NCBI RefSeq assembly: GCF_014650055.1
Contig: NZ_BMUF01000005.1
Location: 121,281 to 185,280 of the forward strand
DNA: 64,000 nucleotides
Source: Streptomyces malachitofuscus
Lineage (GTDB): Bacteria > Actinomycetota > Actinomycetes > Streptomycetales > Streptomycetaceae
Direction of reading: 5' to 3'
The notes beneath the pieces were generated by a model. That model saw only the letters and a program-made list of their open reading frames with translations. It had not been told where the DNA came from and did not search any database. Every line of letters begins with the position of its first letter. The stretch's first letter is position 1. Of this stretch, positions 8,390 to 17,668 are shown one piece after another. Both the position numbers and the translations under genes were made by a program.

Positions 8390-9496
8390 ATGGCCGAGGA
8401 ACAGACCGCCCTCCACCCACGGCCGGACGGTTCCTCGGCCACCGCCCCCGACCTCCGGCGCACCGGCATCGGTCAGGACCACTGGTACCCCGTCGCCGTC
8501 TCCGCGAGCGTGCCGCGGAACAGGACGTTCCCCGCCACGTTCGCGGGCCGGCGAATCGCGCTGTACCGCAGCGCGTCGGGAACCGTGCACGCCCTCGAGG
8601 ACCGGTGCGCACACCGCCAGGTGCCGCTGAGCATGGGCGTGGTGGAGGGCGAGGTCCTCCGCTGCTGCTACCACGCCTGGGCCTACCGCGGGGACGGCCG
8701 CATCTCGCAGATCCCCTATCTGACCAAGGAGTGCGCACGGCCGCCGCGGGGTGTCCGCGCCTATCCGGTCCACGAGGCCCACGGTCTCGTCTTCGTGTTC
8801 CCGGGCGACCCCGCGAAGGCGGCCACGACGCCCGTGCCCCGGCTCCCCGCGGTGGCCTCCCCCCGGCACCGGACGATGACGTTCTCGCGCACCGTGCGCT
8901 GCCACTACTCGTTCCTGCACGAGAACCTGCTCGACATGAACCACCAGTTCCTGCACCGGGGTGTGGTCGGCAGGATCCGGCCGCAGCTTCTCGGCTACGA
9001 GACCGGCCCCAGCTCCGTGGAGGCGCGGTACCTGTTCCGCTCCACCGGCGGGCGGAAGGACCGTGGCGCCCGGCTGCTGGCCGCCGAGGGCGTCCGGAGC
9101 TCCGGGCGGCCCGACCTCCTCACGATCCGGACGGAGTACCCCTACCAGACCCTCCTGTCCGTGCCGGAGAACGCCGACGTCCCGGCGTTCTCCCTCTGGG
9201 CGGTCTATGTGCCCGAGGACGCCGAGCAGCGCGTCAGCCATGCCTACGGCCTGCTCTCGATCGCGAAACCGCCGGTTCCCGGCGCCCTGCGTCTCGCCTG
9301 GCCGCTCATCCGGCGTTTCACCGAGCGGGTGTTCGCCGAGGACCGCATGGCGGTCGAGGCCGAGCAGCGGGCCTGGGACGAGCAGGGCGAGGACCGCAAC
9401 CGGGAGATCTTCCCGCTGATCCTCGACCTGCGCGCGGTACTGCGCGCCAACGGCACGCCGCTCGGCCCCGGGTGCGCGTCCGGGCGGCCGGACTGA
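8390..9496 (+). CDS. Rieske 2Fe-2S aromatic-ring-hydroxylating-type oxygenase
   Basis: 368-residue oxygenase alpha-subunit-like protein. The N-terminal Rieske domain has the 2Fe-2S ligands C73-x-H75 (DRCAHRQ) and C92-x2-H95 (CCYHAW). The catalytic domain contains HENLLDMNHQFLHRG near residue 180, which fits the mononuclear iron site. The length fits single-component or three-component Rieske oxygenases acting on steroid-like, terpenoid or aromatic substrates. The start ATG has GAGGAGTAGGT just upstream. No ferredoxin, reductase or beta subunit lies next to it, so electron donors must be encoded elsewhere. The substrate cannot be told from sequence. Confidence 0.87.
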   Translation: MAEEQTALHPRPDGSSATAPDLRRTGIGQDHWYPVAVSASVPRNRTFPATFAGRRIALYRSASGTVHALEDRCAHRQVPLSMGVVEGEVLRCCYHAWAYRGDGRISQIPYLTKECARPPRGVRAYPVHEAHGLVFVFPGDPAKAATTPVPRLPAVASPRHRTMTFSRTVRCHYSFLHENLLDMNHQFLHRGVVGRIRPQLLGYETGPSSVEARYLFRSTGGRKDRGARLLAAEGVRSSGRPDLLTIRTEYPYQTLLSVPENADVPAFSLWAVYVPEDAEQRVSHAYGLLSIAKPPVPGALRLAWPLIRRFTERVFAEDRMAVEAEQRAWDEQGEDRNREIFPLILDLRAVLRANGTPLGPGCASGRPD

Positions 9497-10465
<969 letters not shown>

Positions 10466-10505
10466 TCCCGATCTCCGGGGGCCTCCTCGCGGTTTCGTAC
10501 GGGCA

Positions 10506-11252
10506 TCACACCGCCGCGTCGATCAGCATGAGCACGGCGACGGCCAGCAGCACCAGCGCGAAGGTGCGCCGGAGCGCGTGCCCGGACAGCTTCGCGGCCA
10601 GGCGCTTGCCGTCCCACGCACCGAGCACCGCCGCTCCGGCGAAGGGCCCGACGACGGTCCAGTCCAGACCTTCGAGCGGGCCCGCGCGCAGCAGCAGCGC
10701 GGCCAGTGAGTTGACGGTGATGACCAGCAGACTGGTGCCCACCGCCTCCCGCATCCGCAGCCCCAGCACGCCGACCAGCGCCGGTACGGCGAGGAAGCCC
10801 CCGCCGACACCGAGCACACCGGTGACGCCGCCCAGACCCGCCCCCGCAGCGGCGGCCCGGCCGGACCGCACCGGCGCGGCCGGTTCAGTGGGCGGGGAGG
10901 CGCGGAGCATACGGAGCGCGGCGACCGCCGCCACCACGGCGAAGGCCGCCGTCAGGACCGCCCCGGGCAGCCGGCCGGCGAGCGCGCCGCCCAGCATCGC
11001 CGGGCCGATCCCGGCCGCCGAGAACAGCAGCCCCGTGCGCAGCCGGACGTGCCCGTCGCGGCCGTGCGCCGACAGCGCCGTGAGCGAGGTGACGGCCACG
11101 ACGAGCAGGCTCGCGGTGGTGGCGGCGACCGGGGAGAAGCCGAGCAGGTAGATGAGGGCGGGCACGGCCAGCACGCTGCCGCCGCCCCCGAGCGCACCGA
11201 GCGCGAGACCGGTCACGCCCCCGGCGAGCAGGGCGAGTACGAGAACACTCAC
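10506..11252 (-). CDS. TauE/SafE-family sulfite/sulfur-compound exporter
   Basis: 248-residue integral membrane protein of the TauE/SafE (DUF81) family with about eight hydrophobic segments and the family's repeated glycine-rich halves: ALGGGGSVLAVPALIYLLG near the N-terminus and GVLGVGGGFLAVPALVGVLG in the middle. In cst-type operons this protein is thought to export sulfite or another sulfur anion made by persulfide oxidation. The GTG start (11250-11252) overlaps the stop codon of the upstream rhodanese gene by four bases, indicating translational coupling. It converges on the cstR-like gene with a 40-base gap. Confidence 0.88.
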   Translation of the reverse strand: MSVLVLALLAGGVTGLALGALGGGGSVLAVPALIYLLGFSPVAATTASLLVVAVTSLTALSAHGRDGHVRLRTGLLFSAAGIGPAMLGGALAGRLPGAVLTAAFAVVAAVAALRMLRASPPTEPAAPVRSGRAAAAGAGLGGVTGVLGVGGGFLAVPALVGVLGLRMREAVGTSLLVITVNSLAALLLRAGPLEGLDWTVVGPFAGAAVLGAWDGKRLAAKLSGHALRRTFALVLLAVAVLMLIDAAV

Positions 11253-11626
11253 GCGCCGCTGCCGTTCCCGCCGTGCGCGTCCACCACCGGCAGCCCGGCC
11301 CCGGCCCGGTCCCGCATGCCGCCGATCACGTCCACGGCCTCGGCCCCGCGTGCCGCGAGCAGTTCGGCCGCCTGCCGGGAGCGGTTGCCCGTACGGCAGA
11401 CGACGACCAGGGGCCGCGCCTGCGCGCCGGACGGCAGCCCGGCCCCGGCGACGATCCCGGACAGGGGCGGGTGCACGGCTCCGGGAGCGTGCCGCGCCCG
11501 CCATTCCCGGGTCTCGCGGACGTCGACCAGCACGGCGTCGGGGTGCGCGGCGGCCCCGTGCCCCGTGCGTGCCGCGGCCTCACGGACGCCGGCCCGCCCC
11601 GGGCCGCCGTTGCGTCGGTACATCAT
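11249..11626 (-). CDS. single-domain rhodanese (sulfurtransferase)
   Basis: 125-residue cytoplasmic rhodanese with the CH2A-like segment VLVDVRETREWRARHAPGAVH and active-site loop VVCRTGNRS (catalytic Cys near residue 77). It sits between the persulfide dioxygenase-rhodanese gene (36 bases upstream) and the TauE exporter (4-base overlap), all on the minus strand, so the three form one operon. The start could be either of two adjacent ATGs (11626 or 11623); the Shine-Dalgarno (GAGAGAC) is weak. Likely role: relaying sulfane sulfur during persulfide clearance. Confidence 0.9.
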   Translation of the reverse strand: MMYRRNGGPGRAGVREAAARTGHGAAAHPDAVLVDVRETREWRARHAPGAVHPPLSGIVAGAGLPSGAQARPLVVVCRTGNRSRQAAELLAARGAEAVDVIGGMRDRAGAGLPVVDAHGGNGSGA

Positions 11627-11662
11627 TTCGTCTCTCGCTTCCGACGTTCGCCCTCCACCCGG

Positions 11663-13024
11663 TCAGGGGGTGCGGACGGTGAGTCCCGCCTGCTCGGCCG
11701 CGCCAAAGGGGTCGTCCACCGCGACGACGTCACGGCCGGCGGCGTCCAGCAGGGAGGCCGCGATGGCTGCACGCAGGCCGCTGCCGCAGTGCACCCACAC
11801 CTCGCCGTCGGGGACCTCGTGCAGGCGGCCGTGCAGGGCGTGGACCGGAATGTGGACCGAGCCGTCGACGAAGCCGCCCGCCCGCTCCGAGTCGCGCCGG
11901 ACGTCGAGGACGACGACGCCCCCGGCAGGGCGCCGGTCCGCGAGGTCGGCGAACGTCGCACGGCGGAAGGAGGCCGGGCTCTCGCCGTCGCGCACCCAGT
12001 CGGCGGGCCCGCCGGTGGCCGCCGCGGCGGGCCGCTCGATACCGACGCGGGCCAGTTCGCGCTGGGCGGCGGCGAGCTGCTCGGGCGACTCGGCGAGCAG
12101 GGTCACCGGCTTGCCCCACGGGATCAGCCAGGCAAGGTACGTGGCGAGCTGCCCCTCGGCCTCGAAGTTGAACGAGCCGGACACATGCCCGGCGGCGAAG
12201 GCGACGCGGTTGCGCAGGTCCACGACCCACTCCCCCGCCGCCAGCCGGGAGGCGATCCCGTCGGCGTCGGCGACGGCCGGCGGAGTGAGGTCGACGGGCG
12301 TGGGTCCGGCGGCGTTGGCCGGTGCCATGTGCGTGTAGTAGGCGGGGACGTCGTCCAGGCCCGCCAGCAGATCCGCGACGAAGGCGTCCACGTCCCGGGT
12401 GAGGGCCTCGTTGGACGCCTTCTCCTCGCCGATCGTCGTGCTGCCGCCCTCGTGCTGGGAGGAGGAACAGAAGCTGCCGAACCCGTGGGTGGGGAGCACG
12501 GCGGCGGCGTCGGGCAGCTCGCCGGCGAGGCGCTGGGCGGAGGCGTGCTGGGCGCGGGCGAGCTGCTCGGTCAGTCGTGGCTCGACCAGGTCCGGGCGTC
12601 CCACCGTGCCGATCAGCAGCGAACCGCCGGTGAACACCGCGACCGCCGTGCCGTTCTCCTCCAGTGCGTAGGAGGTGTGGTGCGGGGTGTGTCCGGGCGT
12701 GGCCAGCGCGCGCAGGCTCAGCCCGGCGTCGACCTCCGTGCGGTCCCCGTCGCACACCGGCACCCGACCGAAGGAGACCCGCGCCCCTGCGGGGACCAGG
12801 TAGTCGGCGCCGGTGAGCCGGGCCAGTTCGAGACCGCCGCTGACGTAGTCGTTGTGCACGTGTGTCTCCACCACATGGGCGATGCGCACGCCCCGCCGGG
12901 CCGCCACGGCGATCACCCGGTCGACGTCCCGCGGCGGATCGACCGCCACGGCGGTGTGCTCACCGCCCGCCAGGTAGCTGCGGTTGCCGAGTCCCGGCAC
13001 CTCGATCGTGTCGACGAAGAACAC
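11663..13024 (-). CDS. persulfide dioxygenase-rhodanese fusion (CstB-like)
   Basis: 453-residue protein: a metallo-beta-lactamase-fold persulfide dioxygenase domain (about 1-240) followed by two rhodanese domains. The iron-binding motif is ETHVHNDYVSG, the form seen in ETHE1/CstB-type non-heme iron persulfide dioxygenases, with further ligands in TPGHTPHHT and the Asp-rich segment. The first rhodanese domain (about 265-345) lacks the catalytic Cys (VTLLAESPEQ), as in CstB-type middle domains. The second (about 360-453) has VHCGSGLRA with the Cys. Reaction expected: oxidation of glutathione- or bacillithiol-type persulfide (mycothiol persulfide in actinomycetes) to sulfite plus thiosulfate formation. 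GTG start 13024 has AAAGGAG upstream. Two CstR operators lie just upstream. Confidence 0.9.
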   Translation of the reverse strand: MFFVDTIEVPGLGNRSYLAGGEHTAVAVDPPRDVDRVIAVAARRGVRIAHVVETHVHNDYVSGGLELARLTGADYLVPAGARVSFGRVPVCDGDRTEVDAGLSLRALATPGHTPHHTSYALEENGTAVAVFTGGSLLIGTVGRPDLVEPRLTEQLARAQHASAQRLAGELPDAAAVLPTHGFGSFCSSSQHEGGSTTIGEEKASNEALTRDVDAFVADLLAGLDDVPAYYTHMAPANAAGPTPVDLTPPAVADADGIASRLAAGEWVVDLRNRVAFAAGHVSGSFNFEAEGQLATYLAWLIPWGKPVTLLAESPEQLAAAQRELARVGIERPAAAATGGPADWVRDGESPASFRRATFADLADRRPAGGVVVLDVRRDSERAGGFVDGSVHIPVHALHGRLHEVPDGEVWVHCGSGLRAAIAASLLDAAGRDVVAVDDPFGAAEQAGLTVRTP

Positions 13025-13046
13025 GCGCGTCTCCTTTCCTCGAAAT

Positions 13047-13060
13047 TACCCCCCGGGGTA
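13047..13060. promoter_or_regulatory. CstR-type operator, proximal, upstream of persulfide dioxygenase
   Basis: TACCCCCCGGGGTA, 23 bases upstream of the GTG start of the persulfide dioxygenase gene. It is one of two copies here with a centre-to-centre distance of 36 bases; the proximal position overlaps where the transcription start would be expected, fitting repression. Confidence 0.78.
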
Positions 13061-13082
13061 TGCCCTCCACCGTAGCACGAGG

Positions 13083-13096
13083 TACCCCCGGGGGTA
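13083..13096. promoter_or_regulatory. CstR-type operator, distal, perfect palindrome
   Basis: TACCCCCGGGGGTA is a perfect 14-base palindrome in the region between the persulfide dioxygenase gene and the divergent dhaK gene. It is the most symmetrical of the three copies in this window. It could also influence dhaK transcription, but that gene's start is 130 bases away. Confidence 0.8.
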
Positions 13097-13225
13097 TTTT
13101 TGCGAGGGTCGCCGCGTCATCGATGCGTGACCTTCGCTCCACCAAGGCAGATACTTCCGACAGGAGGACTTCAGCCGACCCGTGCCAGACCGCCCGGCGG
13201 ACCTGCCGAGCCCCAGGAGGTACCC

Positions 13226-14218
13226 ATGAAGATGCTGATCAACGTTCCGGAGACCGTGGTCGCTGACGCGTTGCGCGGAATGGCGGCGGCGCATCCCGAG
13301 CTGGCGGTGGACGTGGAGAACCGGGTGATCGTCCGCAAGGACGCCCCGGTGGCCGGGAAGGTGGGCCTGGTGTCCGGCGGGGGTTCCGGGCACGAACCGC
13401 TGCACGGCGGGTTCGTCGGGCCGGGAATGCTGTCGGCGGCCTGTCCCGGCGAGGTGTTCACCTCCCCCGTGCCCGATCAGATGGTGCGGGCCGCTGCGGC
13501 CGTGGACAGCGGGGCGGGGGTGCTGTTCATCGTGAAGAACTACACCGGTGACGTGCTCAACTTCGACATGGCCGCCGAGCTGGCCGAGGACGAGGGCATC
13601 CAGGTCGCCAAGGTGCTGGTCAACGATGACGTGGCGGTGACCGACAGCCTGTACACGGCCGGCCGCCGCGGCACGGGTGCGACGCTGTTCGTGGAGAAGA
13701 TCGCGGGCGCCGCGGCCGACGCGGGCATGCCGCTGGAGCGGGTGGAGGCGATCGCCCGGCAGGTGAACGAGAACTCCCGCACCTTCGGCGTGGCCCTGAG
13801 CGCCTGCACCACTCCGTCCAAGGGCAGCCCCACCTTCGATCTTCCCGAGGGTGAGCTGGAGCTGGGCATCGGCATTCACGGCGAGCCGGGCCGGGAGCGG
13901 CGGCCGATGATGACGTCGGGCGAGATCGCCGAGGCCGCCCTGGACGCGATCCTGGACGACCTCACCCCGCGCAACCCCGTCCTGGTGCTGGTCAACGGCA
14001 TGGGCGCCACCCCGCTGCTGGAGCTGTACGGCTTCAACGCCGAGGTGCAGCGGGTGCTCGGCGAGCGCGGCGTCCCGGTGGCCCGCGTCCTCGTCGGCAA
14101 CTACGTCACGTCCCTCGACATGGCGGGCGCCTCGGTCACTCTCTGCCAGGTCGACGAGGAACTGCTGCGACTGTGGGACGCACCGGTGCGCACTCCGGGG
14201 CTGCGCTGGGGCATGTGA
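13226..14218 (+). CDS. dhaK: dihydroxyacetone kinase, DhaK subunit
   Basis: 330-residue substrate-binding subunit of PTS-dependent dihydroxyacetone kinase. It shows GKVGLVSGGGSGHEPLHGGFVG (substrate-loop region) and the histidine that covalently binds dihydroxyacetone as a hemiaminal in LGIGIHGEPGRER. Length equals that of the bacterial DhaK subunit and there is no fused ATP-binding domain, so phosphate must come from DhaL-bound nucleotide recharged by DhaM. The start ATG has CAGGAGG six bases upstream. It is the first gene of dhaKLM. The CstR-type operators of the divergent sulfur operon lie between the two units. Confidence 0.95.
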   Translation: MKMLINVPETVVADALRGMAAAHPELAVDVENRVIVRKDAPVAGKVGLVSGGGSGHEPLHGGFVGPGMLSAACPGEVFTSPVPDQMVRAAAAVDSGAGVLFIVKNYTGDVLNFDMAAELAEDEGIQVAKVLVNDDVAVTDSLYTAGRRGTGATLFVEKIAGAAADAGMPLERVEAIARQVNENSRTFGVALSACTTPSKGSPTFDLPEGELELGIGIHGEPGRERRPMMTSGEIAEAALDAILDDLTPRNPVLVLVNGMGATPLLELYGFNAEVQRVLGERGVPVARVLVGNYVTSLDMAGASVTLCQVDEELLRLWDAPVRTPGLRWGM

Positions 14219-14268
14219 GGCGGAGCCGGGACCACCGTTCGGACGTACCTACCACGCAAGGAGTTCCC

Positions 14269-14886
14269 GTGCTCGACGCCGACTTCTTCCACCGCTGGAT
14301 GACGGTCACCGCCGCATCCGTGGACCGCGAGGCGGAGCGCCTCACCGCCCTCGACTCACCGATCGGGGACGCGGACCACGGCACCAACCTCCAGCGCGGA
14401 TTCCGGGCGGTGAGGGACGCCCTGGACAAGGAGCCGCCGGCCACCCCCGGGGCGGTGCTGACCCAGGCCGGGCGCCTGCTCATCTCGACGGTCGGCGGTG
14501 CGTCAGGTCCGCTGTACGGGACGCTGCTGCGCCGCGCCGGGAAGACGCTCGGGGACGCCGCCGAGGTGGACGAGCGCCGGCTGGCCGAGGCGCTGCGCGC
14601 CGGGGTGGACGCGGTGATGCAGCTCGGCGGCGCCGCGCCGGGCGACAAGACGATGATCGACGCGCTGGTGCCCGCGGTGGACGCGCTCGGCGACTCCTTC
14701 GCCGCGGCCCGCGACGCCGCCGCGGAGGGGGCCGTGGCGACGACGCCGCTGCGGGCCCGCAAGGGCAGGGCCAGCTATCTGGGCGAGCGCAGCGTCGGGC
14801 ACCAGGATCCGGGCGCCACGTCGGCGGCGCTGCTGATCGCCGCGCTCGTCGACGCCTCGGCGGACACGGAGGCCGGCGGTGAGTGA
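14269..14886 (+). CDS. dhaL: dihydroxyacetone kinase, DhaL subunit
   Basis: 205-residue nucleotide-binding subunit. The metal-binding aspartate cluster of DhaL is present in TALDSPIGDADHGTNLQRGF, followed by GGASGPLYGTLLRR and PGDKTMIDAL, and the segment RKGRASYLGERSVGHQDPGA near the C-terminus. The GTG start has AAGGAG six bases upstream, 50 bases after dhaK. Its 3' end overlaps dhaM by eight bases (GTGAGTGA), so the two are translationally coupled. In the complex, ADP bound to DhaL is rephosphorylated by DhaM and passes phosphate to dihydroxyacetone on DhaK. Confidence 0.95.
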   Translation: MLDADFFHRWMTVTAASVDREAERLTALDSPIGDADHGTNLQRGFRAVRDALDKEPPATPGAVLTQAGRLLISTVGGASGPLYGTLLRRAGKTLGDAAEVDERRLAEALRAGVDAVMQLGGAAPGDKTMIDALVPAVDALGDSFAAARDAAAEGAVATTPLRARKGRASYLGERSVGHQDPGATSAALLIAALVDASADTEAGGE

Positions 14887-15289
14887 CGGGAAGCTGGTGG
14901 GGGTCGTCCTGGTGTCGCACAGCGCGGCGGTCGCGGCCTCGGTGGCGGAGCTGGCGAAGGGGCTGGCCGGGGCCGGCAGCGCGGTGCCGGTGGCTCCCGC
15001 GGGCGGTACCGAGGGCGGCGGCTTCGGCACCAGTGCCGAGTTGATCTCCGCGGCGGCCGCGTCCGTCGACCGCGGGGCCGGGGTCGCGGTGCTGACCGAC
15101 CTGGGCAGCGCGGTGCTCACCGTGAAGGCGCTGCTCGCCGAGGGGGACGAACTCCCCGCGCACACCCGCCTGGTGGACGCGCCGTTCGTCGAAGGTGCGG
15201 TGGCCGCGGTGGTCACGGCGTCCACCGGGGCGGACCTGGCCACGGTGGAGGCGGCCGCGACGGAGGCGTACACCTACCGGAAGGCGTGA
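14879..15289 (+). CDS. dhaM: dihydroxyacetone kinase phosphotransferase, DhaM (EIIA-like) subunit
   Basis: 136-residue single EIIA-Man-like domain. The phosphorylated histidine is in VGVVLVSHSAAVAASVAEL near residue 14, followed by VAVLTDLGSAVLTVKALL. Unlike E. coli DhaM there is no fused HPr or enzyme I domain, so phosphate must come from the general PTS. The gene starts within the end of dhaL and converges on the chitosanase gene with a gap of 27 bases. No DhaR-like regulator is encoded nearby. Confidence 0.93.
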   Translation: MSDGKLVGVVLVSHSAAVAASVAELAKGLAGAGSAVPVAPAGGTEGGGFGTSAELISAAAASVDRGAGVAVLTDLGSAVLTVKALLAEGDELPAHTRLVDAPFVEGAVAAVVTASTGADLATVEAAATEAYTYRKA

Positions 15290-15316
15290 AGGGCGCGGTG
15301 CTGCCCCGCCGTCCGT

Positions 15317-16117
15317 TCAGCCGTCGCCGTCGACGAACTCCCGGGCCAGCCGCCTGCCCTCGGTGACCGCGGCCGTGCGGTCCTCGATGGGGGTCACCTC
15401 GCTGTTCTTGAACACGATGTAGGTGACCCCGGAGGGAGTGCCGCCGGCGCGCGGGTCCGGGTCGATACCGAGCGACTCGGCCGCGGCGTAGGACGCCTCG
15501 CCGATGATGCCGGCGGGGCCGGTGTCGCCGACGACCGCGTACCGGACACGGTCGCGGTACACCATCGCCGCGACCGATCCGCCGCGCACGCCGTGGGTCC
15601 GGTAATTCCATACGCCGCTCGGGGCGGGGACCACGACATAGGGCAGCGCCTCGGCGCTCAGCGGCCGGCCGTCGGACTGCGCGAAGGCCGTGGAGGGGGA
15701 GAAGTACGGGTCGGTGCCGGCGTTGCAGCGGGGGCCGGGCCGGCCGTCGCAGTCGATGTCCATGTCGGCCTTCCAGAAGACGGCGTCACGGGAGCCGCAC
15801 ACCGCGACGGTGGCCCTGGCCCCCTGGTCCTTGCGGTAGCGGCCGCGGGAGACCGGCGTGCACGCACTCACCCTGGCGAGGAGTTCCGCGGCGGTGACCG
15901 GTTCGGCACGTCCTGGTGCCCCGCGGTCGGCGCGCCGGGCGGGGGCGGGGTCGGTGCGTCGTACCGGAGCGGGGGTGGCCCGTCGGACGGGAACGGGGTC
16001 GGCGCGCCGTGCGGCCGGTTCGGTGCGGGGCTGGGGTGCGGCGGGGGGTGCCGGAGGGGCCAGCAGGGCGACACCGGCCATGGCCAGGGTGATCGACTGG
16101 ACACGGAACACGTTCAA
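15317..16117 (-). CDS. secreted glycoside hydrolase family 75 (chitosanase)
   Basis: About 266 residues. A hydrophobic N-terminal segment (SITLAMAGVALLAPPAPPAA) suggests secretion. It is followed by a Pro/Arg/Ala-rich linker with repeated VRR and ARRAD units (about residues 32-75) and then the catalytic domain. That domain contains AVFWKADMDIDCDGRPGPRC, TDPYFSPSTAF, LPYVVVP, and AMVYRDRVRYAVVGDTGPAG-IIGEASYAAAESLGI, which match GH75 chitosanases. Substrate expected: chitosan, by endo-hydrolysis. Start choice is uncertain: TTG at 16117 has GAGAGG five bases upstream; GTG at 16111 is an alternative. The Arg-rich linker is unusual for a secreted Streptomyces enzyme. It converges on dhaM. Confidence 0.82.
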   Translation of the reverse strand: MNVFRVQSITLAMAGVALLAPPAPPAAPQPRTEPAARRADPVPVRRATPAPVRRTDPAPARRADRGAPGRAEPVTAAELLARVSACTPVSRGRYRKDQGARATVAVCGSRDAVFWKADMDIDCDGRPGPRCNAGTDPYFSPSTAFAQSDGRPLSAEALPYVVVPAPSGVWNYRTHGVRGGSVAAMVYRDRVRYAVVGDTGPAGIIGEASYAAAESLGIDPDPRAGGTPSGVTYIVFKNSEVTPIEDRTAAVTEGRRLAREFVDGDG

Positions 16118-16499
16118 GAGGGCCTCTCGTCGGGGGCACTGACGCACACTCACGGGCACTCTGCCCCATTTCGCCCTGATATGGCGGTGTGACGACCCCG
16201 ACGGGGCCGGGCGACCCACGATCGCACCAGTGACGAACAGGGGGCCGGAGCCCGAGCTCCTGTCCGCTCGGGCCGTCCGGCCGCCCGCACCGGCACGGGA
16301 TCTGCGACGACAGCGGTCCGCGCCCCGGGTCGAACTCCCTTGCGACGCAGGACGGTTCGACCCGTTCAGACCTTCAGCATACGTAATGTGCGGCGGCTCC
16401 CCTCCCCTCCGCCCTCTTGATGTGGCCGCGTCAGCGGCGTCATATTGGTACGGACCATTCTCCGAACCGGTCCGGTGTGCCACCCCGGGAGGCAGAATC
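16118..16499. other. divergent intergenic region between chitosanase and FN3 lipoprotein genes
   Basis: About 380 bases that should hold both promoters. There is a relatively AT-rich patch around 16370-16395 and a small inverted repeat TGGT-ACGG-ACCA at 16446-16457 that shares its arms with DasR-type sites but not their centre. Frames are open here but look like non-coding translation, and I see no convincing gene. Confidence 0.5.
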
Positions 16500-17501
16500 G
16501 TGCGTGGCGTTCCCCGAGCCCTGTCCCCGCGTCGCCTCCTCGCGCTCTGCGGGGTCCTCCTGCTGGTCGCCTCCTGTCGCTGGGGCGGGTCGGACGACGT
16601 GGGCGGCGAGCGGCCGCCCGGGGCACCCACCGGTGTCACGGCGGAGGCGGGCAGCGCCACCAGCGTGCACGTCATGTGGAACACGGTCGCCGCCGCCGAC
16701 GCGGAGGTGAGCCGGTACGAGATCTACCGGGGCGCGACGAAGGTCGAGGACGTCCCCGGCTCCGCGCACATGGTGGACGTCACCGGGCTCCGGCCCGCGA
16801 CCTCCCATGTGTTCACGGTGCGGGCCCGGGACGCGGAGGGGCGGCTCGGCCCGCCCAGCCGGGAGGTCCGGGCGACGACGCCCCGGGTCACCGCCGCCGA
16901 CGGCTCCCCGCCCACGCGTCCGGAGCGGTCGCGCGGCCGGGCGGTCGGAAGCCGGGCGGCGCAGCTGTCGTGGTCCGCCTCGAAGGACGACCGGGACGTG
17001 GTGTCGTACGACATTTATCAGGGCGGCACGAAGATCCACAGTGTGGGCGGCAACCAGACGTCCACCGTGGTCACCGGCCTGCGCCCGGGCACCCGCTACG
17101 CCTTCACCGTCCGGGCCCGGGACGCGGCCGACAATCTCTCCCCGCCCGGCGCCGCCGTCCGTCTCACCACCGCGGGCAGCGCGGAGGGCGGGGCCGGCAC
17201 CGCGCCCACCGGCTTCCGCGCCACGAGTCAGCGGTCCGACGGCGCCCACTATCTGGTCCTCACCTGGGTGCCCCCGCGCGTGGACGGCGTGATCACCGAG
17301 TACGAGGTGCGCCTGGACGGCCGTACCGCCACCTCGCTCGTCTACGGCGGGGAGGCGCCACGCGACCGGGCGACGTACCGCTTCTATCTGGGCCGGGAGG
17401 CGGGGGTCACGCACCGGGTGCGGATCCGGGCGATGCTGCCGGACGGAACCTGGGGCGGTTTCTCGGCGGAGCGCACGGTGACGACGGGTCCCGGCGGCTG
17501 A
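16500..17501 (+). CDS. lipoprotein with three fibronectin type III domains
   Basis: 333-residue predicted exported lipoprotein. The N-terminus is basic (SPRRLL) then hydrophobic (ALCGVLLLVASC) with a lipobox Cys near residue 22. Three FN3 domains follow: about 35-125 (PPGAPTGVTAEAGSATSVHV, ending VRATTP), about 140-225 (repeating the ISV-type strands and GLRPGTRYAFTVRARDAADN) and about 235-333 (TAPTGFRATSQRSDGAHYLV). No enzymatic domain is present, so it may be a free adhesion/scaffold protein for polysaccharide or a cell-wall protein. GTG start 16500 has GGGAGG about eight bases upstream. It diverges from the chitosanase gene, suggesting a shared theme of polysaccharide handling, though this is inference. 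Confidence 0.85.
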   Translation: MRGVPRALSPRRLLALCGVLLLVASCRWGGSDDVGGERPPGAPTGVTAEAGSATSVHVMWNTVAAADAEVSRYEIYRGATKVEDVPGSAHMVDVTGLRPATSHVFTVRARDAEGRLGPPSREVRATTPRVTAADGSPPTRPERSRGRAVGSRAAQLSWSASKDDRDVVSYDIYQGGTKIHSVGGNQTSTVVTGLRPGTRYAFTVRARDAADNLSPPGAAVRLTTAGSAEGGAGTAPTGFRATSQRSDGAHYLVLTWVPPRVDGVITEYEVRLDGRTATSLVYGGEAPRDRATYRFYLGREAGVTHRVRIRAMLPDGTWGGFSAERTVTTGPGG

Positions 17502-17668
17502 CCCGCCCTCGCGTCGGCCGCCCGGAGGAAGCCGTCACCTGCCCGGATGCCGCCGGAGTGCGCACGGATGCGGCTGCCCGTTGGCTTGCCTCGTGGCAGC
17601 ACGGGCGCTCCCCGACCTCGGCGGCGCAAGGGATGTACCGCCGGCCGTGCCGCCGGAAGGCAGTCCAC

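Noticed and set aside
13083..13225. Assignment of dhaKLM to the persulfide regulon
   Set aside because: The operators lie near the divergent dioxygenase gene and more than 120 bases from dhaK, and the kinase has no known link to sulfur metabolism.
16446..16457. TGGT-ACGG-ACCA as a DasR site for the chitosanase gene
   Set aside because: Only the outer four bases on each side match; the CTAG/GTAG centre is absent and the site is about 330 bases from the chitosanase start.
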